Shown: positions 54,982 to 64,000, counted from the stretch's first letter. The stretch is 64,000 nt of DNA from Pseudogracilibacillus sp037072025 (GCF_037072025.1 NZ_JAXHDD010000020.1:1-64000), one strand, 5' to 3'. The notes: generated by a model from the letters alone, not told the origin. Numbers and translations: made by a program.

Positions 54982-56151
54982 ATGGATGAAAAAGATAATT
55001 TTGTCATCTCCCAAGAAAACTGGTCCCTCCACCGTAAAGGGTATCAAGACCAGCAACGTCACATGGATAAAGTAAAAGATGCGATTAAAAATAACTTACC
55101 AGATTTGATTAGTGAAGAAAGCATTGTTACATCAGACGGTCGAGATATCATTAAAATACCAATCCGTTCTTTAGATGAGTATAAAATACGATATAATCAT
55201 GAAAAATCTAAACACGTTGGTCAAGGAGATGGAGACAGCAATATTGGAGACGTTGTAGCTCAAGACCCAGATCAAGCTTCTGGCCAAGGAAGTGGACCAG
55301 GTAAAGGTAAAAATGCCGGAGATGAACCTGGCGTTGATTATTATGAAGCTGAGGTTTCTATTGCGGAAATTGAAGGTATTCTTTTCAATGAATTGGAATT
55401 ACCAAATTTAAAAGAAAAAGAATCAAATGAAATTAAAACAAGTAAAATTGAGTTTAATGATGTACGGAAAAAAGGACTAATGGGGAATATCGATAAAAAA
55501 CGAACGATATTATCAGCATTAAAAAGAAACGCAACAGAAGGGAAAGCAACGATCGCACCAATTTCAAACGATGATTTACGTTTTAAAACATGGAATGAAG
55601 AAATTAAACATGAATCAAATGCCGTTGTACTTGCGATGATGGATACTAGTGGCTCTATGGGAAATTTCGAAAAACATATGTCTAGAAGTTTCTTCTTTTG
55701 GATGACTAGATTTCTTCGTACCAAATATGAATCTGTTGAAATTGCATTTATTGCCCATCATACAAAAGCAAAAGAAGTAACGGAGGAAGAGTTTTTCTAT
55801 AAAGGCGAAAGCGGTGGAACAATTTGTTCTTCAGCTTATGAAAAAGCATTAGAGTTAATTGATGATCGATATAGTCCGAGTAGATATAACATTTACCCCT
55901 TTCATTTTTCAGATGGCGATAACTTAACATCAGATAATCCTAATTGTTTAACGCTTATTGAAGAAATAATGGAGGTCGCAAATATGTTCGGATATGGAGA
56001 GGTAAATGCTTATAGAAGATATTCTACTTTAATGAGTGCCTATCGTAGGATCGATAACCCAAAGTTCAGACATTATATTTTAAAGGAAAAACAGGATGTA
56101 TACCATGCCTTAAAAAGTTTCTTTCGTAAAGAAGAAGTTACTGCTAATTGA
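54982..56151 (+). CDS. yhbH: Sporulation protein YhbH (DUF444)
   Basis: 389 residues. DUF444 family with a von Willebrand A-like domain; MDTSGSMG (about 223-230) is a MIDAS-type metal motif. The N-terminal third is polar, with a Gly-rich GQGSGPGKGKNAG segment. Partner of PrkA and SpoVR in many bacteria (YeaH in E. coli). AGGAGG is upstream. Confidence 0.95.
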   Translation: MDEKDNFVISQENWSLHRKGYQDQQRHMDKVKDAIKNNLPDLISEESIVTSDGRDIIKIPIRSLDEYKIRYNHEKSKHVGQGDGDSNIGDVVAQDPDQASGQGSGPGKGKNAGDEPGVDYYEAEVSIAEIEGILFNELELPNLKEKESNEIKTSKIEFNDVRKKGLMGNIDKKRTILSALKRNATEGKATIAPISNDDLRFKTWNEEIKHESNAVVLAMMDTSGSMGNFEKHMSRSFFFWMTRFLRTKYESVEIAFIAHHTKAKEVTEEEFFYKGESGGTICSSAYEKALELIDDRYSPSRYNIYPFHFSDGDNLTSDNPNCLTLIEEIMEVANMFGYGEVNAYRRYSTLMSAYRRIDNPKFRHYILKEKQDVYHALKSFFRKEEVTAN

Positions 56152-56189
56152 TATCATTCACATAAGATCGCTTTTTTTAAGTTGATAAC

Positions 56190-56236
56190 AACTTAGGCTT
56201 TCGCCAGCTAATTTAGCGAGAGCCTTAAGTTTTTTA
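56190..56236 (+). terminator. Terminator between yhbH and spoVR
   Basis: Long stem ACTTAGGCTTTCGC/GCGAGAGCCTTAAGT then TTTTTT. Confidence 0.85.
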
Positions 56237-56252
56237 CTAAGGAGGAATACCT

Positions 56253-57665
56253 TTGGATGAAATGAAAGAACTTCACAATGCCATTGAAGAAATCACTGAA
56301 ATCGCAAAGGGGTTTGGACTGGATTTCTTTCCCATGCGATATGAAATTTGTCCAGCCGATATCATTTATACATTTGGTGCTTATGGAATGCCTACTAGAT
56401 TTACCCATTGGAGTTTTGGTAAACAATTTCACAAAATGAAACTTCATTATGATTTGGGGCTCAGTCAAATTTATGAGCTTGTCATTAACTCAAATCCTTG
56501 TTATGCATTTTTACTGGACACAAATAGTTTAATTCAAAATAAACTAATTATTGCCCATGTACTTGCACATAGTGATTTCTTTAAAAATAATGTTCGTTTT
56601 TCCAATACAAGACGTGATATGGTCGACAGTATGTCAGCAACTGCAGAACGAATTGCTCATTATGAAATGACTCATGGAAAAGATGAAGTGGAAAATTTTC
56701 TAGATGCTGTTTTATCCATTCAGGAACATATAGACCCTTCGATTACGAGAGCGAGGTTAAAGCCCGGTCTTGCACCAAATACAGAGGAAACTGTACTGAA
56801 CCGACCAAAAACGCCTTATGATGATCTCTGGGAACTTGATAATCAATCTACTGAAAAAATAATCCAAAAAAACGAAAAAAAAATCCCTCCAAAGCCAGAA
56901 AAGGATTTACTTTTATTTATTGAAGCGTATAGTCGAAACTTAGAAGACTGGCAACGTGATATTTTAACAATGATGCGAGAAGAAATGCTATATTTTTGGT
57001 CACAGCTTGAGACAAAAATAATGAATGAAGGCTGGGCTTCCTATTGGCATCAACGAATTTTACGAGAAATGAATTTAACTCCTGATGAAACAATTGAATT
57101 TGCAAAGTTAAATGCTAGTGTCGTGCAACCATCTAGAACACAAATAAATCCATACTATCTAGGTTTAAAAATTTTTGAAGACATTGAAAAACGGTATGAA
57201 AATCCGACTGAAGAAATGAAACAAATAGGTGTAAAACCTAATTCTGGTCGGAAGATGATATTTGAAGTAAGAGAAATAGAATCAGATACGTCATTTATTC
57301 GCAATTATTTAACGAAAGATCTTGTTAAACAAGAAGATATGTACTTATTTCAAAAACAAGGAAATGCATATCGAATTACTGATAAAGACTATGAAGAAAT
57401 TAGAGAGCAGCTTATTACTGCAAGAGTAAATGGTGGATTCCCATATATTTATGTAGAGGATGGAGATTATTTACGGAATGGTGAATTATATCTAGTTCAT
57501 AGTTATGAAGGTATTGAATTAGATATACCTTATTTAGAAAATGTTCTTTCTTATATTTACGAATTATGGGGAAGAACAGTTCATATAGAAACTTTTGTAG
57601 AAGATAAAAATACACTATTCTCATACAATGGAGAAAAACATATGCAACGCAAATTGTATAAATAA
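56253..57665 (+). CDS. spoVR: Stage V sporulation protein R
   Basis: 470 residues, SpoVR/YcgB family, involved in spore cortex formation in B. subtilis. Seen: family blocks YEICPADIIYTFGAYGMPTRFTHW, NPCYAFLLDTNS, IIAHVLAHSDFFKNN, MNEGWASYWHQRI and NPYYLGLKIFEDIEKRY. Start is TTG with AAGGAGG at 7-nt spacing; an ATG three codons later is too far. Last of the prkA-yhbH-spoVR trio. Confidence 0.95.
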   Translation: MDEMKELHNAIEEITEIAKGFGLDFFPMRYEICPADIIYTFGAYGMPTRFTHWSFGKQFHKMKLHYDLGLSQIYELVINSNPCYAFLLDTNSLIQNKLIIAHVLAHSDFFKNNVRFSNTRRDMVDSMSATAERIAHYEMTHGKDEVENFLDAVLSIQEHIDPSITRARLKPGLAPNTEETVLNRPKTPYDDLWELDNQSTEKIIQKNEKKIPPKPEKDLLLFIEAYSRNLEDWQRDILTMMREEMLYFWSQLETKIMNEGWASYWHQRILREMNLTPDETIEFAKLNASVVQPSRTQINPYYLGLKIFEDIEKRYENPTEEMKQIGVKPNSGRKMIFEVREIESDTSFIRNYLTKDLVKQEDMYLFQKQGNAYRITDKDYEEIREQLITARVNGGFPYIYVEDGDYLRNGELYLVHSYEGIELDIPYLENVLSYIYELWGRTVHIETFVEDKNTLFSYNGEKHMQRKLYK

Positions 57666-57793
57666 AGCTAGAACAAAAATAGTTTAGTTAATTCGTTTAC
57701 TCAATTATTATTGCAATCATTTCATTTGAATCTAAATAAAACCAACCGCTATCGATTATGCAGTTTAGACAAAACTATTGGTCAGTTGAATAA

Positions 57794-57823
57794 AGAAAGA
57801 GCCCTTCATCTCAGGCTCTTTCT
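57794..57823. terminator. Bidirectional terminator
   Basis: Perfect 10-bp stem AGAAAGAGCC/GGCTCTTTCT between convergent spoVR and the Cys-rich gene. T-rich runs are modest on both sides. Confidence 0.8.
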
Positions 57824-57839
57824 AAACTATTAATTATAA

Positions 57840-58103
57840 CTATCTTTTTTCCCGACATCTGCAGACAAACTCTTGATCTCGTCTGCGCTCTCTACGTCTA
57901 TCTCTTTCTCTTTCGCAACTACTACATCCACACCAGTCGCTGTAGCCACCTCTTCTTCGACCATGGTCCCAGTCACGCTTTCTATCATGACATCTACACT
58001 TATCACGGCAACCGCATCTATCACGGTCTCCCCTCACTGGACGACACTCACAGACGAATCTGACGTCCCTACGCTGACGATCATCACGATCATAACATCC
58101 CAT
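57840..58103 (-). CDS. Cys/Arg/Asp-rich small protein, unknown
   Basis: 87 residues from the ATG of MGCYDRDDRQRR, 7 nt after GGAGG; the ATG two codons earlier is too close to that site. 12 cysteines, mostly as CxC pairs (CEC, CGC, CRC, CRC) plus CGCSSC, in a background of Arg and Asp/Glu with very few hydrophobics. I do not recognise a family. Adjacent gerQ-cwlJ and spoVR are spore genes, which with the cysteine content suggests a spore-coat or metal-binding protein. GC content is visibly higher than that of its neighbours. Confidence 0.65.
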   Translation of the reverse strand: MGCYDRDDRQRRDVRFVCECRPVRGDRDRCGCRDKCRCHDRKRDWDHGRRRGGYSDWCGCSSCERERDRRRERRRDQEFVCRCREKR

Positions 58104-58380
58104 CTTCATTCCTCCATATTCTATATAAAGCAGGCCGACCTTACTAACAATATATGGGGATGCAATAAGTTTTGATTGGACAAACAGTCTGATTAAAATG
58201 TCTTTTTTGCCAGTTTAAATTATATGCCAAATTTTTCTAAAAAATTAGTCAAAAATAAAATGATATACGATAATGCCGAAGATGAATTGTGTTTTGAGCT
58301 CGTTTATTAGATTTATTTAGATTATAAAAATACATGTATAAATTTATTCCTGCTATTTTTGCTATTAAAACCACATAAAA

Positions 58381-58412
58381 AAACATAGTTTCTTAGCTTA
58401 GAAACTATGTTT
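58381..58412 (-). terminator. gerQ terminator
   Basis: Perfect 12-bp stem AAACATAGTTTC/GAAACTATGTTT followed by a run of T on the minus strand. The rest of 58104-58432 is AT-rich and shows no gene. Confidence 0.85.
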
Positions 58413-58432
58413 AAAATGAAATAAGTTAGCAG

Positions 58433-58918
58433 TTACCGTGGGGAGTAAGTTGCCATTTGCCCGACAGGACTACGGTATTCAATTTCCTCTTCAAATGTTA
58501 CATAATTAAGATATACCATTAAAAGTAAATACCTCATTCCTGTTTGTTGGTCACTAAGTATGATGTGGTCCCGACCCGCTGCTTCAATAATCCCTGTAAA
58601 CACTTGAGGAGTACTTGCTCCAGCTTCTCCATCAAATGACATGTAAACGGTCACTAATTTTCCCCTATTTAAACGCAAAATGTTTTCAATATATGATTGT
58701 TCGATTGGAAGTTGTCCTGACGTTTCACTTGGTAAAGTTTGTTCACTACCTTGTAGAAAAGGCATAACAGATGTCATATCTTGCATTTGATTACTTTGAT
58801 TTGGCATGATTGGCATACCCATCATTTGATTATTCATGTTAGCTAATCCTCCCTGCCATCCTTGATATTGCCAAGGTGGCATACATCCTGTAAACATTGG
58901 TTGTTGACAACAATACAT
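58433..58918 (-). CDS. gerQ: Spore coat protein GerQ
   Basis: 161 residues. The C-terminal half matches GerQ (SYIENILRLNRGKLVTVYMSF, TGIIEAAGRDHIILSDQQTG, YLLLMVYLNYVTF). The N-terminal half is Met/Gln/Asn/Gly-rich and of low complexity, as in other GerQ proteins. GerQ is a coat protein cross-linked by transglutaminase and needed for CwlJ to work at germination. Co-transcribed with cwlJ, 12 bp downstream of it. Confidence 0.95.
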   Translation of the reverse strand: MYCCQQPMFTGCMPPWQYQGWQGGLANMNNQMMGMPIMPNQSNQMQDMTSVMPFLQGSEQTLPSETSGQLPIEQSYIENILRLNRGKLVTVYMSFDGEAGASTPQVFTGIIEAAGRDHIILSDQQTGMRYLLLMVYLNYVTFEEEIEYRSPVGQMATYSPR

Positions 58919-58930
58919 TCCATTTCCTCC

Positions 58931-59362
58931 TTAAAATGTTGAATAAACGGATGCACATGCAGATTCCGTTGGATGATAAAAACAATGAGATTTATATCTA
59001 CCAGAATTCCATTGATTGTACCACTGTGCTGGACATGCTCCTGCTGGCATAAAAAACCATAAAGAATTAGTTGCCGGATGATAACGATTCCCTTTAATTA
59101 CCTCTCTGGCCAAACGTATTTCATTTGGGCGCGCCCGCTGATAAAAATATCCTTTCTGAGTAGCTTCAAAGCCACCCGGGTATTGGAAAACCATCTCTCT
59201 AATTGTAGTAATTTGTGGAAAATCTAAACAATCACCTCTAACACGATTGACACCGACATTTCCGACCATAAGCATTCCGAGTTCCCCTTCCCCTTCTGCT
59301 TCTGCTCTCATTAACCGCGCTAAAAGCTGCACATCTTCTTCAGTAGCTTGAACTACAGCCAA
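58931..59362 (-). CDS. cwlJ: Spore cortex-lytic hydrolase CwlJ
   Basis: 143 residues, Hydrolase_2/SleB family. Germination hydrolase triggered by Ca-dipicolinate. Chosen start is TTG giving MAVVQATEEDVQLLARLMRAEAEG, which aligns with the start of B. subtilis CwlJ and follows GGGGGTG; upstream in-frame ATGs would add seven residues. Catalytic Glu in RAEAEGEGE; the end KSHCFYHPTESACASVYSTF is conserved. Followed by gerQ, its partner. Confidence 0.95.
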   Translation of the reverse strand: MAVVQATEEDVQLLARLMRAEAEGEGELGMLMVGNVGVNRVRGDCLDFPQITTIREMVFQYPGGFEATQKGYFYQRARPNEIRLAREVIKGNRYHPATNSLWFFMPAGACPAQWYNQWNSGRYKSHCFYHPTESACASVYSTF

Positions 59363-59576
59363 GACATTCACCCCCATCCTCATTTCCTATGCTATGTTTA
59401 GGCAAATGTAAAAGTGCAAGGTTATAATAGGCCAAAACAAAAACATTGTCGTTCTCAGAAAATTAATTCGGCAATTAGTTGATTAAATACAGTGGATTTT
59501 GAGTCAGCGACTTTAATGTTAATCTAGCAATATAATTAAGCTTAAGTACAAACACTATAATAATAGTGAAATACAA

Positions 59577-59618
59577 AAAAAGAGTGAAAACCTATCAATA
59601 TAGGCGTTCCACTCTTTT
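59577..59618. terminator. Terminator of the pbp gene
   Basis: AAAAGAGTG/CACTCTTTT outer stem with inner CCTAT/ATAGG. It is about 100 bp beyond the stop of the pbp gene. The rest of 59363-59721 holds nothing I can name. Confidence 0.8.
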
Positions 59619-59721
59619 ATCACTATCACATAACCTGGAGAAAGCACTGTATCTTTATAAAGTATCTTTTTCAGCTAATTTATCTTTTAATTCTACCTTC
59701 ATCCCGATTAATTATTGTCTA

Positions 59722-62055
59722 TTAATCTCCATTTTCGCCGTCGTTGTCATTATTTTTCTCTCCGCCTTCCTTTCGATCATTTTCTCCATCTTGATCGTCC
59801 GTTTCCTCGTCGGGATCAGGCTGTCCCTCATTTTCATCCACTTGTTTATCGTCATTACCGACGTCATCTTCCTCGTTTTCATCATCTTCTTCTTGATTCT
59901 CGTCTTCCTGTTTTTCCTGTTTTTCTTGTTTTTCTTTTTCTTCCTGTTTTTCCTGTTCTTCCCGTTCGTCTTCTTTCTCTTCGTCTACTTGTTCGTTCTG
60001 TTCTTCTTCCTCCTGCTTTTGATTAGAAGAATTGGACGGCTCCTTCTGAGGCGTTGCTGGTTCAGCCCCGCGTACATGTAGTTCCGAACCGATAGAAACA
60101 ACTGAGTCCGGCCGTACGAAATCTTTAACGTCTGACGACGACACCTCCGACATTAATTCGCGGAAAAGATGTTTGGCAATATCCTGCGTACCATCATATT
60201 TAATATACTGAACATCCCCATCTTCATTTTTCATCGACGGGTAACCCGTCCAAACAGTTAAGGAATATTCAGTGGTATAACCAGAAAACCATGAATCACG
60301 AAGTCCATCGGTAATACCATATTTTTCAAGATCCTTTTGATCAATATTTGTTGATCCTGTCTTCCCTGCGACGGGAATCCCCTCAATATTGGCTTGCATT
60401 CCGGTGCCACTTACCATGACTGTCTTAAGAATATCCGTAATCATATAAGCCGTATAGTCCTCCATGGCCTTCTCAGAAATCAAATCAGGTTCCCACTCTT
60501 TACCATCAGGAAAAACAACCTTTTTAACAGCGGAAGGTTCATTATACGTCCCACCATTTCCAAATGCAGCATAGGCCGCCGCCATCTGCAATGGTGACAC
60601 ACCATCAAAACCACCGATAGCAGCTGACTCATAAATCGGATCAATGTCAATGCCAACTCCTGCAGCAAACGCCTGAGCCTTATCTGCTCCCACGGCTTGA
60701 AATGCCTTTAACGCAGGGATATTTCTTGACCATTCTAGCGCCCTTCGAATCGAAACGCTACCCCAGTACTTACCATCCCACTCATTAATCGGTGTTCCGT
60801 CACTGTATGCATATGGCTCATCCGTCAAGATATGCGACGTAGGCCACTTTAAGTGTTCGATGGCCGGACCATAATCGAGAATCGGTTTAATCGTTGATCC
60901 GGGGTGATGCTTAATATTAGATCCATAGTTAGAATAACGAATGGCTTTAAAATTTCTTCCTCCGCCAATTGCTTTAATAGCACCTGTCTCCGTATCAACT
61001 AACGATAAACCAACTTCAAAATCTTCATCTGGATAAGCAATATTTTCCGAATGAAGCAAATCATACGTGGCTTGTTGCGCATCAGAATCAAGATGTGTAT
61101 AAATTTTCAAGCCACCTTGGAAAAATTCATCATCTGAAACAACCTTTTCTTCATTTACCAACTGATCATAAACAGCATCAACATAAGCATTATAAGGATT
61201 ATCATTTTCCTGCTTTTTCTCTTCTTTTAAAACAATATCAGCAACCAACTCCTCTTTAGCTTTAGCTTCCTGTTCTTTGTTAATAAATCCATTGTCTACC
61301 ATTGACTCTAAAACCTTATCGCGTCTTTTTTCTGCCTTGTCAGGATACTTGAATGGATCTGTCGCACTTGGTGAATTAGGCAAACCAGCGAGAAGAGCAG
61401 CCTGAGAGATGCTTAATTGAGAAAGATCTTCTTCACCAAAATAAGTCACCGCAGCCGTCTTAATTCCATAAGCCCCATGACCGTAATACACATTATTTAA
61501 ATACAGTTCAAGAATCTCATCTTTTGAGTATTTCTTTTCCAGCTTCATGGCAAGCCACGCTTCCTGTACCTTTCGTTTCAACGTTTTTTCTGGAGATAGA
61601 ACGGTTCGTTTAATAACCTGTTGGGTAAGCGTAGAACCACCTTCCGCACCCCAACCATGTTTAATATTACTACGAGCCGCACCGATTAAACGACGCCAAT
61701 CAATCCCGTTATGATCATAAAACCGTTTATCTTCAATCGAAATAATCGCAGCCTTCATCACATCTGGCACCTCATCAATCGAAACATTAATCCGGTTTTC
61801 TTCTTGAAATAAAGTATCAATCTGTTTGCCATCTTCATCGTAAATTCGTGTAGATTGCGGCATTTGTAGATTGCTTTCCTTTAGCTCCGGTGCATCATTG
61901 ATCATAACCGCAACCGATATTGCACCTCCACCAACAATAAGAGTACAAGTTATACCTAAACTTAATAAAAGTATCTTCCACCAACTTCTCTTATGTTGAT
62001 TTGTTTTTTTCCTCTGATGTCTTTTTTCCACTCTAGATGTATAGTTGTTAGACAC
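59722..62055 (-). CDS. Class A penicillin-binding protein with acidic tail
   Basis: About 777 residues from GTG 62055 (AAGGGTG 8 nt upstream). Bifunctional transglycosylase-transpeptidase. Order: cytoplasmic basic start, one membrane span (about 29-52), glycosyltransferase domain (SIEDKRFYDHNGIDWRRL, GGSTLTQQV), transpeptidase with the active-site Ser in HPGSTIKP (STIK), SRN in EWSRNIP and KTGSTN. The C-terminal ~110 residues are Glu/Gln/Lys then Asp/Glu/Asn-rich and probably disordered outside the membrane. A PBP1A/PonA-type enzyme. Its GC content is higher than its surroundings. Confidence 0.93.
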   Translation of the reverse strand: MSNNYTSRVEKRHQRKKTNQHKRSWWKILLLSLGITCTLIVGGGAISVAVMINDAPELKESNLQMPQSTRIYDEDGKQIDTLFQEENRINVSIDEVPDVMKAAIISIEDKRFYDHNGIDWRRLIGAARSNIKHGWGAEGGSTLTQQVIKRTVLSPEKTLKRKVQEAWLAMKLEKKYSKDEILELYLNNVYYGHGAYGIKTAAVTYFGEEDLSQLSISQAALLAGLPNSPSATDPFKYPDKAEKRRDKVLESMVDNGFINKEQEAKAKEELVADIVLKEEKKQENDNPYNAYVDAVYDQLVNEEKVVSDDEFFQGGLKIYTHLDSDAQQATYDLLHSENIAYPDEDFEVGLSLVDTETGAIKAIGGGRNFKAIRYSNYGSNIKHHPGSTIKPILDYGPAIEHLKWPTSHILTDEPYAYSDGTPINEWDGKYWGSVSIRRALEWSRNIPALKAFQAVGADKAQAFAAGVGIDIDPIYESAAIGGFDGVSPLQMAAAYAAFGNGGTYNEPSAVKKVVFPDGKEWEPDLISEKAMEDYTAYMITDILKTVMVSGTGMQANIEGIPVAGKTGSTNIDQKDLEKYGITDGLRDSWFSGYTTEYSLTVWTGYPSMKNEDGDVQYIKYDGTQDIAKHLFRELMSEVSSSDVKDFVRPDSVVSIGSELHVRGAEPATPQKEPSNSSNQKQEEEEQNEQVDEEKEDEREEQEKQEEKEKQEKQEKQEDENQEEDDENEEDDVGNDDKQVDENEGQPDPDEETDDQDGENDRKEGGEKNNDNDGENGD

Positions 62056-62576
62056 GCCCACTTCACCCTTATCTACAAAACTATTAAAACCCCATTCTCT
62101 ATTATATAGTATTCTAATGGAATAAAGAACTCGGATACCCTTGACAGCGATTACAAATAAAAAATAGGTTCGAAAGTCTCATCCTCAAAAGGGAAACATA
62201 AAAAAATAAACATTAACGCATTTAGGAACATTTATAAAGAAGAAAGTCTAACCTATAACCTAGAGTTGCGTTAAAATAGAAAAATCTCATCTTAATATTT
62301 AGGGGTGAGTCAATTAATGCTTATCCATTTTTCAATGTTGGTTGTTTAGAAAATAAAATGATGTTTTAAAAATAACAACAACGGTGGATAATTTATACTT
62401 TCCAGTCGAATATTTCCCTTTAGACATATTTCTTCTCCTTCTCCACTATTACATCCACAAGAAATAGTTGAATGCCATTACAAGATGGACAACGGAACTT
62501 ATGATCAATCAATGACTCGGTTAAAACTTTAAGTGAATCAAAACTCTAACAAAATCAGACTTAATAGTTAATTGGT
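62056..62576. other. AT-rich region upstream of the pbp gene
   Basis: No supported gene. The pbp promoter should be in the first part, but no strong match is visible. Confidence 0.5.
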
Positions 62577-62744
62577 TTATTTTTTGGTAGTAATTAATCG
62601 CACTGTATGTTCTATCTTCTTCCTAAGATTTAAGTATTTCTGCATTTCGCACCTTAATATTGAACCACCTTACTGGTTCATTTTTGAGCCATTTTGTACA
62701 GATAAATCTCCGTTTACTGTGAAAGCTTCTCTATTTCTCATCAT
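62577..62744 (-). pseudogene. Small ORF with in-frame TAA
   Basis: A near-ideal ribosome binding site GGAGGTGAT sits 3 nt before ATG 62744. The frame reads MMRNREAFTVNGDLSVQNGS, then KMNQ and TAA at 62672-62670, and stays open in the same frame for 30 more codons (GGSILRCEMQKYL ... TTKK) to a second TAA at 62577. Either a 24-residue peptide or a 55-codon gene broken by one stop. I recognise no family. Confidence 0.45.
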
Positions 62745-62936
62745 AATATCACCTCCAATACACGAATGAAATATCAGTGATAATTCGTATGACGTTCGTT
62801 CACTGACCGTATCATTAAGTAACAAAAAACGCTGCAGTCATACGACTTACAACGCTTTTAGGGTACGTCCCAGGCAGCCTTATTTATATGCCCGAAAAAG
62901 TTTGTAGTAAATGTGTAGCAAAAAAATTATTCTTTT

Positions 62937-62957
62937 AAGACCGCTTTTAGTGGTCTT
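62937..62957 (-). terminator. Terminator after restriction-gene relic
   Basis: AAGACC/GGTCTT hairpin; on the minus strand a run of seven T follows after AAAAGAATAA. It overlaps the stop region of the 62959 frame. Confidence 0.6.
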
Positions 62958-62958
62958 T

Positions 62959-64000
62959 TTAATTAACCTCGATCACACTATCAAACAGGATATGCGTTTT
63001 TTCCAAAATTACAACTTTATTGATTGTGTCATAAGTTAACAAATATCCATCATGATATTTATGATTATGATCCGCAAAATATTTTATGCATACAACTTTT
63101 GAACCAATAAGATTAAGGATATGATTTGCATCCATTACTTGTGTGCCCGCTAGCTTCGTCTTTCCCACTAGCGCATTTAGAGAGGCTATTGGCTTAGGAT
63201 CTCCTTCTTCCCATGTTAGATTTTTGTAAGCACCCACATAGTGTAACCATGTATGTTCATCTATACCAAAAGTTGGCTCACTCCATTTAATTTCGTAATA
63301 CTGTTGAACCAAATTTAATTGTTCCGAGCTGTCTTTGTAAGCAAGAATAAAAGCTTCTTTCTTTTCATCATCATGTTGTACTTCTTGCAAACTCGTTGGA
63401 TCAAGTAAAGTAGGAATCATTTCACTTACTTTGATAGCGAACTTTTCTACATCTGTGACATATGGTTCAACAATCGCTTTACTACTTTTCCCGCCACTAC
63501 CATATTACGTCAATGCTTGATTAACGATATCTTCTGTTATTTTGGGATATTGAAAGTTAATAATAGAACCAAACTCTTTTGCACCCACCACCGGAAATAT
63601 TACGAATCATATCATGTCTATTGCGTCAATATACTTTCTTGTAGACTACTATAATAGTCGGAATCCGTATCGTAATTATATATTTGATGAAATTGACTGT
63701 CTCCAAACAACCGTCTAGCCTCCCGGATATACGCCTGTTGATAAGCAGATTTCATTCTGTTATTAACAAATTCTCGATTTTTTTGAAAGTAGTTTATTGC
63801 AAAGGCTTCTTCTAACGTAATTGGCATATTCTTATCATGGACGATAAAATTAATGTCCGAATTTAAATCTAATACCATACTTCGTTTATCTTTATCCTTC
63901 GATACTTCGTTACTAAATAATAAAGTAAACACTTCATTGTTTTGATCTGCATGTTTAAGCTGGCGAAAGAGACTAGAAAATCTTTCTGGATCGCTTAAGG
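62959..64000 (-). pseudogene. Broken gene resembling type I restriction subunit R C-terminus
   Basis: Three pieces. (a) From the right edge a frame runs to 63618, LSDPERFSSLFRQLKHADQN ... LQESILTQ, continuing beyond the window. (b) After a frame change, GAKEFGSIINFQYPKITEDI ... NQALT ends at TAA 63507-63505. (c) The same frame goes on as SSKAIVEPYVTDVEKFAIKV and the 153-codon frame 63420-62959, with DPTSLQEVQHDDEKKEAFI, DEHTWLHYVGAYKNLTW and ANHILNLIG. The last parts resemble the HsdR C-terminal region, where YILNLI is a recurring motif. At least one nonsense codon and one frame break. Piece (a) is less certain. No hsdM or hsdS in the window. Confidence 0.5.

Noticed and set aside
57873..58175. 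100-residue plus-strand Thr/Ser/Ile-rich frame
   Set aside because: Antisense shadow of the Cys/Arg-rich gene, whose own strand has the ribosome binding site.
59566..60081. 171-residue hydrophobic plus-strand frame
   Set aside because: Antisense of the acidic tail of the penicillin-binding protein; Glu/Lys/Asp codons read as Phe/Leu/Val on the other strand.
62880..62935. GTAGTAAATGTGTAGCAAAAAAA as a possible integrase attachment site
   Set aside because: No integrase and no second copy in the window; not supportable.

Overview
The window looks like chromosome from a low-GC, endospore-forming Bacillaceae (Oceanobacillus/Virgibacillus-like by overall feel; the genus is an inference). The evidence is the hemAXCDBL-spoVID block with a T-box leader of valS type, the ysoA-tig-clpX-lonA-engB block, and the sporulation genes prkA-yhbH-spoVR, gerQ and cwlJ. 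Most genes lie on the minus strand.

Layout. 1-8.5 kb: T-box leader for a gene left of the window (probably valS), a small membrane protein, spoVID and the tetrapyrrole operon hemL-B-D-C-X-A, with a candidate PerR box at its promoter. 8.5-18.7 kb: two copies of a MITE-like element, a small membrane protein with a palindromic operator, engB, lonA, clpX, tig, ysoA, a holin-like gene and a PfpI-family protein; lonB is absent from its usual place between clpX and lonA. 18.8-22.5 kb: decaying DNA with an IS200/IS605 relic, a cyclophilin lipoprotein pseudogene, an MFS transporter and a class II fructose-bisphosphate aldolase pseudogene.

22.5-47 kb: a minus-strand carbohydrate island of about 21 genes. 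It has inositol-type genes (iolD, iolB, iolE, several IolG-like dehydrogenases), six Gfo/Idh/MocA oxidoreductases, three TIM-barrel isomerase/dehydratase-type proteins, a zinc alcohol dehydrogenase, a ribose-type ABC importer with two binding lipoproteins, a split transketolase, an aldehyde dehydrogenase, a tartrate/malate-type dehydrogenase, a 6-phosphofructokinase homologue and a LacI-family regulator. Five near-identical palindromes of the form TTAAGCGCTTAA lie one in front of each apparent transcription unit, so the island reads as one local LacI regulon. The usual late inositol genes iolC, iolJ and iolA are not here, which leaves the fate of the IolB product open.

47-64 kb: a nitroreductase, a KamA-type radical SAM protein, a dicarboxylate symporter, dapF, the prkA-yhbH-spoVR trio, a Cys/Arg/Asp-rich small protein, gerQ, cwlJ, a class A penicillin-binding protein with a long acidic tail, and at the right edge a broken gene resembling the C-terminal part of a type I restriction R subunit.

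Two results stand out. First, five intergenic stretches carry short motifs repeated every 20-21 bp, about two helical turns, with a different motif at most sites; two of them (9503-9835 and 47301-47750) are exact 20-bp ladders that alternate between two half-unit types. Second, HemC has Asp where the family has the cysteine that carries the dipyrromethane cofactor, in an otherwise intact operon.
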